A DNA stretch of 64,000 nt from an uncultured Collinsella sp. Lineage in GTDB: Bacteria > Actinomycetota > Coriobacteriia > Coriobacteriales > Coriobacteriaceae. The position numbers were made by a program, and so were the translations under genes. The notes beneath the pieces were generated by a model. That model saw only the letters and a list, made by a program, of their open reading frames with translations. It had not been told where the DNA came from and did not search any database. The DNA is taken from contig CABURV010000001.1 in assembly GCA_902494035.1 (NCBI GenBank), positions 4,039-68,038 on the forward strand, in the 5' to 3' direction. This document shows, one piece after another, positions 59,449-64,000 of the stretch (its first letter is position 1; each line of letters starts with the position of its first letter).

Positions 59449-60438
59449 CTAGCGCTGCGGCCCTGCGGCGCGCACCTGCTCGATGACCTTTTCCATCGTG
59501 GCGTCGATGCGGTCCTTTTTGAGCTCGCATTCCCAGATGGTTATGGGTGTCCAGCCCATTTGAGTGAGTGCTGTCACGGCAGCGCGGTCGCGCTCGACGT
59601 TGCGGCGAAACTTTGCTTCCCAAAACTCAACGTTGCGCTTGGGCTGGCTAGGGTTGCATTTGGGGCAGCGGTGCCAAAAGCAGCCGTTGACGAAGATGGC
59701 AATCTTGCGGCCGGGGAAGGCGATGTCGGGCTTGCCGGGAACCTTCCATTCCAGACGGTATCCCGTAAGGCCCGCTGCCCGCAGGCGCTGGCGAACGAGC
59801 AGCTCGGGTTTGGTGTTCGCACGCTTGTTGCCCTTCATGGACTTTTTTATAGCGGCGCGGCGGCGCACCAGTTCGCGCTCGTCAGCGGAGAGGTCCGAGG
59901 TATCGATGCCGTCGAGCAGACCGGGCTTGGGACGCTTCTTGCTGCGGCGCTTAGGTGCGCGCTTGGGCTTGGTGGCGGGTTTGTCGGCTGTGTTGGGCGC
60001 GGCGTCATCGGCGGCGCCGTTGGACTCAAGCCGATCTTCCTTCAACTCAATCAGAGCATCGATAAGCCCTTTGTCGGCGGGCATCCACTCAACCGTGGCA
60101 AGCGAGGTGCGCGGAATCCAGCGGATATCGAGCTGGCGGTCGTGCTTCTGAGGCTCATCGGATTCTTTAGCCAGCGAGCAGTAGTAACACTCCATCGAGA
60201 GATGGAAATCGGGGTAGTCGTACTCAACGGTGTAGAAATCGCGTAGGTTGGTGACTTTTACCTGCAACTCTTCCATAAGCTCGCGGCGCACGGCGTCTTC
60301 GGGTGTCTCGCCGCGCATGAGCTTGCCGCCCGGGAACTCCCAAAGTCCCTGCATGTCGCCGTAGCCGCGCTGCACGGCAAGCAGCTCGTCAGATCCTTCC
60401 TTGCGAATGATCCCAGCGGCAACATGAACAGTCTTCAA
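59449..60438 (-). CDS. Nudix hydrolase-Vsr endonuclease fusion
   Basis: A 329-residue two-domain protein. Residues 1-135 are a MutT-like Nudix domain with the box GGKLMRGETPEDAVRRELME (37-56, followed by EL) typical of 8-oxo-dGTP diphosphatases. A Lys/Arg/Pro-rich linker (150-175) leads to a Vsr mismatch endonuclease at 200-315: ANTKPELLVRQRLRAAGL, KVPGKPDIAFP with catalytic-type Asp238, FVNGCFWHRCPKC with His256 and zinc Cys residues, and TIWECEL. Start chosen at TTG 60438 (GAGAGGA upstream, homology from KTVHVAAGI). No dcm methyltransferase is adjacent, unusual for Vsr. Confidence 0.88.
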   Translation of the reverse strand: MKTVHVAAGIIRKEGSDELLAVQRGYGDMQGLWEFPGGKLMRGETPEDAVRRELMEELQVKVTNLRDFYTVEYDYPDFHLSMECYYCSLAKESDEPQKHDRQLDIRWIPRTSLATVEWMPADKGLIDALIELKEDRLESNGAADDAAPNTADKPATKPKRAPKRRSKKRPKPGLLDGIDTSDLSADERELVRRRAAIKKSMKGNKRANTKPELLVRQRLRAAGLTGYRLEWKVPGKPDIAFPGRKIAIFVNGCFWHRCPKCNPSQPKRNVEFWEAKFRRNVERDRAAVTALTQMGWTPITIWECELKKDRIDATMEKVIEQVRAAGPQR

Positions 60439-60586
60439 CAGGAGTCCTCTCTCAACATCAACACGTGGCAGACTGGCTACCTCTACCTTACACAACGGTA
60501 AGGCAAGCGTAAGCCATATCGATGGTAGCCGACTCGTCTTCTTGCGACTATAGATGCCGTAGACTAATTGCAAGAAAGGACTCGGT

Positions 60587-61372
60587 ATGCAAACCACGCA
60601 CATGGCGACCCCGGTACTGGAGGTCGCGCATCTCGAAAAGGTATACGGAGCGCTAGGCAACGTGACCCGCGCGCTCAACGACGTCAGCTTTACCGTCAAC
60701 CGCGGTGAATTCGTTGGCATCATGGGCGCTTCGGGCTCGGGCAAGTCGACGTTGCTCAACTGCGTGTCGACCATCGATAGCGCCACAAGTGGCACGATCC
60801 GCATCAACGGGCAGGACGTAACACGCATGAAGCAGGCTAAGCTTTCGCAGTTCCGCCGCGAGGAGCTCGGCTTTATCTTCCAGGACTCCAACCTGCTCGA
60901 TACGCTCACGGCACGCGAGAACATCGCCTTGCCGCTCACCATCGCCCGCGCAAACTCGGCAGAGATTTCGACCCGCGTGCAGGATGTGGCAGCGCGCCTG
61001 TCCATCAGCCAGGTGCTCGACAAGTATCCCTACCAGATGTCCGGCGGTCAGCAGCAGCGCGTTGCCGCGGCTCGCGCGCTCGTCACCGACCCCACCATGA
61101 TCATGGCCGACGAGCCCACCGGCGCCCTCGATTCCAAGAGCGCTCGCCTGCTGCTCGAGAGCCTGGAGGCCCTTAACCGCCGCCTACGCGCCACCGTGCT
61201 CATGGTCACGCACGACAGCTTTGCCGCCAGCTACACGAGCCGTGTGCTGTTCATTCGCGACGGCAAGATCTTCACCGAGCTGCGCCGCGGCGACACCGAC
61301 CGCCGAGAGTTCTTCGACCGCATTATGGAGGTCGTTGCCATGATGGGCGGTGAGGGCTCCGATGCTCTGTAA
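60587..61372 (+). CDS. ABC transporter ATP-binding protein, BceA/MacB type
   Basis: A 261-residue ATPase: Walker A GIMGASGSGKSTLLN, Q-loop FIFQDSNLLDTLTARENIALPL, signature YQMSGGQQQRVAAARAL, Walker B IMADEPTGALDSKSA, H-loop VTHDS. The Q-loop wording and partner FtsX-type permease of about 745 residues place it with the BceAB/VraDE peptide-resistance and antibiotic-flippase type transporters. AAAGGA precedes the ATG. The permease gene overlaps its 3' end by 11 bases. No two-component system is adjacent here. Confidence 0.93.
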   Translation: MQTTHMATPVLEVAHLEKVYGALGNVTRALNDVSFTVNRGEFVGIMGASGSGKSTLLNCVSTIDSATSGTIRINGQDVTRMKQAKLSQFRREELGFIFQDSNLLDTLTARENIALPLTIARANSAEISTRVQDVAARLSISQVLDKYPYQMSGGQQQRVAAARALVTDPTMIMADEPTGALDSKSARLLLESLEALNRRLRATVLMVTHDSFAASYTSRVLFIRDGKIFTELRRGDTDRREFFDRIMEVVAMMGGEGSDAL

Positions 61373-63599
61373 ACTCGCTTGGGGCAACGTCCGCCGCGCT
61401 GGCCGCGACTACCTCGTTTACTTGTTGACGCTCACCCTGGGCGTCACGGTCTTCTATGCCTTTAACACCGTCTCGATGCAGGTCGACATCGCCGGCATCG
61501 AGGAAGCGGGCTTGTCCGAGGTCATGGGTACCATGCTCGGCTACCTCACGTACTTTTTGGCCGGCGTCATGGCCTTTTTGATGGTGTACGCCAATAACTT
61601 CATCATGAAACGCCGCAAAAAGGAGTTTGGCCTGTACCAGGTACTCGGCATGGGGCGCGGGCGCGTCGCCACGATCATGGCGCTCGAGACCGTGATCGTT
61701 TCGGTCGGCGCCTTTGTCGCCGGCATCGTGCTGGGCGTGGGGCTCTCTCAGCTCATGGTATTCTTTACGGCCTCGCTCTTTAAGACACAGATCGCCAATT
61801 TCCACTTCTTCTTCTCGGTGCATGCGTTCAACCTGACCCTTGCCTGCATGTTCGTAATGTTTGTGCTCACGTTGCTGCTGAACCTTCTCGCCGTGCGTCG
61901 CACCAAACTTATCGAGCTTATGGGTGCCGAGCGTCGCAACGAGAGCATCAAGACACGCAACCCCTGGATTGCGATTGCCATCTTTGCCGTGGGCGTGGTG
62001 CTGGTGGGCGTGGCCTATTACCGTCTGCTACGTGATGGGTTCCCGCTCACCGAGACGGACAGCAAGCTGCAAGAGGCCATGAACCAGTTTGGCATCACGA
62101 CCGCTATGGTTACCGTGGGCACCTTTGCCCTGTTCTGGGGACTCTCGGGCATGCTCATCAAGCTGCTGCAGAGCCTGCGCGGTGTGTATTGGCGCGGTCT
62201 CAACATGTTTACCGTGCGCCAGCTTGCGGCCAAGGTCAACACGGTGTGCTTTTCGATGGGCGTCATCGCGATGATCCTGTTTTTGGCCATCACCTCGGTG
62301 ACGTGCGGCATGTCGATAGCCAACGTGATGAACGAGAATCTGGAGCGCTATACGCCGGCTGATATGTCGCAGACGTATATCTACTACACGCCCGATGATC
62401 TCGACCGTTACAAAGAGTATGCTGACCCGTCTGAGGCCGATCGTATGGTGCCGGCCGACGCAACGGTCGACTTGTACTCTGCGTGGCATGGTGAGCTTGC
62501 CGATCCGGACAATGATACGGAGAGTATTTATGGTAAGTCGGCGGACAACAGCGTCGAGACCGGCAAGAAGGTCAATATCGCCGATGTTGCCGGTGAGCAT
62601 GTGCAGATCGATTCGTATCTGAGTTATCCGCTTGGCGGCTCGGATCCTTCGGTGACTCCAAGTGAGATGTGCAAGATCATGGGCGAAAAGCTCCCCAAGG
62701 CGCTCGAGGGTAGCAACGCCGACACGACAGGCCTGTCTGTGACGCCGGCAAGTCAGTACAACAAATTGCGCCAGATGATGGGCAAGGAGCCGGTGAGCAT
62801 TGGTCGCGACCAGTACTTGCTCACGTGTGATCTGGGCGGCGAGCTGGTCGACATGTACACCAAGTATATGGCTGGCGGCCATGCCCTTACCTTGGGCGGG
62901 CATACGCTCAAGCCCGCAACCGATAAGTCGGACGAAGATACGGCGGCCATCGCCAACTCGGCGATGGGCAGTAATCCGGGTACCGTCGTCGTTGCCGACG
63001 AGCTGTTGTCCCAACTTAATCTGCAACCGTATTCCAGCAGCCTGCTCGTTAACTACAAACAGGGGATGGATACGACCGAGGCAGACGAGAGCATTAAATA
63101 CACTGCGCTCGACAATCTGCTCGTTGACGGCAAGGAGCCGGGGTCGTGGGGACTCTTCATCACACGCTCCGAGATGTACGTGCAGGCAGCGCAAATGAAC
63201 GGTCTTATTAGCTACCTAGCCATCTACATCGGCTTTGTCTTGGTCGTTGCATGCGCGGCGATTCTGTCGATCCAGCAGCTCTCCAATGTGGCCGACGGCA
63301 GCCGCAGCTATCGTGTGCTGGCGCAGATCGGCTGCGACGACCGCCAGATCCGCCATTCGGTGATGGCACAGCAAGCGGTGTTCTTCCTGTTCCCGTTGGC
63401 GGTGGGCTTGGCGCACTCCTTTGTGGCGCTCAAGGTGATTATCGACCTGGTGAGCACGTTCGGCCACATGAGCATCGGTGGCACGGTGGGCCTCACCTGT
63501 GCGATCTTCTTGGCATCCTACGGCGGCTACTTCCTGGTGACCTACCTCATGAGCACCGGCATGGTGCGAGCCGCCATCGCCACCTGCCACAGCGAGTAA
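61362..63599 (+). CDS. ABC transporter permease, FtsX/BceB type
   Basis: A 745-residue permease. N-terminal MLCKLAWGNVRRAGRDYLVYLLTLTLGVTVFYAF is typical of BceB. There are about ten hydrophobic helices: one, then groups near 50-75, 105-130, 150-180, 205-225, 240-265 and 280-305, a large extracellular domain (about 320-600) and three helices at the end (LAIYIGFVLVVACAAILSI; FFLFPLAVGLAHSF; VGLTCAIFLASYGGYFLVTYLM). The extracellular domain is the substrate-binding element in relatives. Start at 61362 behind GTGAGGGC. Confidence 0.92.
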   Translation: MLCKLAWGNVRRAGRDYLVYLLTLTLGVTVFYAFNTVSMQVDIAGIEEAGLSEVMGTMLGYLTYFLAGVMAFLMVYANNFIMKRRKKEFGLYQVLGMGRGRVATIMALETVIVSVGAFVAGIVLGVGLSQLMVFFTASLFKTQIANFHFFFSVHAFNLTLACMFVMFVLTLLLNLLAVRRTKLIELMGAERRNESIKTRNPWIAIAIFAVGVVLVGVAYYRLLRDGFPLTETDSKLQEAMNQFGITTAMVTVGTFALFWGLSGMLIKLLQSLRGVYWRGLNMFTVRQLAAKVNTVCFSMGVIAMILFLAITSVTCGMSIANVMNENLERYTPADMSQTYIYYTPDDLDRYKEYADPSEADRMVPADATVDLYSAWHGELADPDNDTESIYGKSADNSVETGKKVNIADVAGEHVQIDSYLSYPLGGSDPSVTPSEMCKIMGEKLPKALEGSNADTTGLSVTPASQYNKLRQMMGKEPVSIGRDQYLLTCDLGGELVDMYTKYMAGGHALTLGGHTLKPATDKSDEDTAAIANSAMGSNPGTVVVADELLSQLNLQPYSSSLLVNYKQGMDTTEADESIKYTALDNLLVDGKEPGSWGLFITRSEMYVQAAQMNGLISYLAIYIGFVLVVACAAILSIQQLSNVADGSRSYRVLAQIGCDDRQIRHSVMAQQAVFFLFPLAVGLAHSFVALKVIIDLVSTFGHMSIGGTVGLTCAIFLASYGGYFLVTYLMSTGMVRAAIATCHSE

Positions 63600-63635
63600 C
63601 AAGCGGGCAAAACCGTCGCAAAACCAGAGGCGTAC

Positions 63636-63677
63636 GACCGCCGCGAAGGGACCAGAGGCCCTTTCGCGGCGGTTTTT
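63636..63677 (+). terminator. Terminator of the ABC transporter operon
   Basis: ACCGCCGCGAAGGG pairs with CCCTTTCGCGGCGGT and runs into TTTTGCC. Confidence 0.92.
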
Positions 63678-63701
63678 GCCTATCTGGTGTGTCCCTGATG
63701 C

Positions 63702-63820
63702 AAGTGAGTAGACTTTTTTGAACTGGCCGAGTACATCGCGACAAATGATCGATAAAACCGCAGGTCAGAGCAATGACGTTTTGGGGCGTGCTTGGCCTGC
63801 TGCAAATAGCCTACTCACTT
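63702..63820. repeat. Structured intergenic element, copy 3 (AAACCGCAGGT core)
   Basis: AAGTGAGTAG (63702-63711) pairs with CTACTCACTT (63811-63820), and the match continues imperfectly inward for about 17 more bases (TTTTTTGAACTGGCC against GGCCTGCTGCAAATA). AAAACCGCAGGT is at 63754-63765. Confidence 0.72.
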
Positions 63821-63907
63821 GGTTTTTCTGCTAGAAGACCGCCACGAGGGAAGGCAACTCCCCCGGGTAGTCGTTGGGTGTTCCTATAGTTTTGTCAACC
63901 GTCGGGG

Positions 63908-64000
63908 CTACTCCCGGTAGGGCACCCGGTCGCGCATCACGGCGTATATCGCCCTGAGCCGCTTCCTCGCGACGGCCTTGAGCGCCCGCCCGTGCCCCAT
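63908..64000 (-). CDS. IS110-family transposase, C-terminal end (cut by window edge)
   Basis: The last 30 codons of a minus-strand frame, GHGRALKAVARKRLRAIYAV then MRDRVPYRE and stop, match the C-terminal helix of IS110/IS116/IS902 DEDD transposases. The rest lies beyond the window. The right end of the element should lie between about 63837 and 63907. Confidence 0.7.
   Translation of the reverse strand: MGHGRALKAVARKRLRAIYAVMRDRVPYRE

Overview
The window reads as a chromosomal segment of a GC-rich Coriobacteriia gut bacterium, most likely Collinsella (C. aerofaciens-like). I infer this from codon use (GCC, GAG, AAG and CTG dominate), from the abundance of lactose-family and mannose-family phosphotransferase (PTS) genes, and from a tagatose-type galactose pathway in an actinobacterial background. 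No rRNA, replication origin or CRISPR array was seen. There is one tRNA (Thr, CGT), one complete IS200-like element and the end of an IS110-family element at the right edge.

Layout. 1-6.5 kb is a housekeeping block on the + strand: ribosome hibernation factor, DegV protein, a 3-hydroxyisobutyrate-dehydrogenase-like enzyme with a His/Cys-rich tail, a membrane protein, a HEAT-like protein, an isocitrate/isopropylmalate-type dehydrogenase and a membrane-anchored SurA-like protein. 6.5-7.4 kb holds an XRE regulator and DUF2975 membrane protein pair. 8-18.2 kb is an amino-sugar region, probably for N-acetylgalactosamine: mannose-family PTS (IIA, YajC-like, IIB, IIC, IID), GntR regulator, AgaS isomerase, NagA/AgaA deacetylase, flavodoxin, aldose-epimerase-like protein, LacC-type kinase, a NagA remnant and a YhcH/YiaL protein. 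18.3-24.4 kb has an orphan protein, the tRNA, a IIB paralogue without its catalytic histidine, GalM, a DeoR regulator, a GntR regulator and an unassigned TIM-barrel-like protein. 24.7-44.5 kb is a lactose-PTS island: four LacE-type IICB transporters, three LacG-type family 1 glycosidases, three LacI regulators, a Fic protein, an IS200 element and a single soluble IIA (LacF). 46-49.3 kb is lacA-lacB-epimerase-lacC. 49.6-58.7 kb has a DUF4143 ATPase, galK-galT with their LacI regulator, a flavodiiron protein, and a DeoR regulator divergent from a class II ketose-bisphosphate aldolase. 59-63.6 kb has a Nudix-Vsr fusion and a BceAB-like ABC transporter.

How it fits together. Phosphorylated beta-galactosides imported by the LacE/LacF systems would be cleaved by the LacG-like enzymes. 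Galactose-6-phosphate would pass through LacAB (isomerase), LacC (kinase) and the aldolase. GalNAc-6-phosphate from the mannose-family PTS would be deacetylated by NagA/AgaA and converted by AgaS to tagatose-6-phosphate, meeting the same LacC and aldolase steps. Free galactose has a Leloir route (GalM, GalK, GalT; no galE in the window).

Most notable signals: (1) four arrays, twelve units in all, of a 57-nt palindromic repeat at a strict period of about 80 nt, every array ending in the same two unit subtypes; (2) an activator-like motif CGGTGAACGGT, often as direct repeats exactly 21 bp apart, before most sugar operons; (3) four LacI regulators, each beside its own variant of a shared operator core; (4) a Nudix-Vsr fusion; (5) a structured intergenic element with conserved core AAACCGCAGGT and arms that differ between copies but still pair; (6) a IIB-like protein with Tyr in place of the phosphorylated His; (7) a homopolymer frameshift at the start of lacE.
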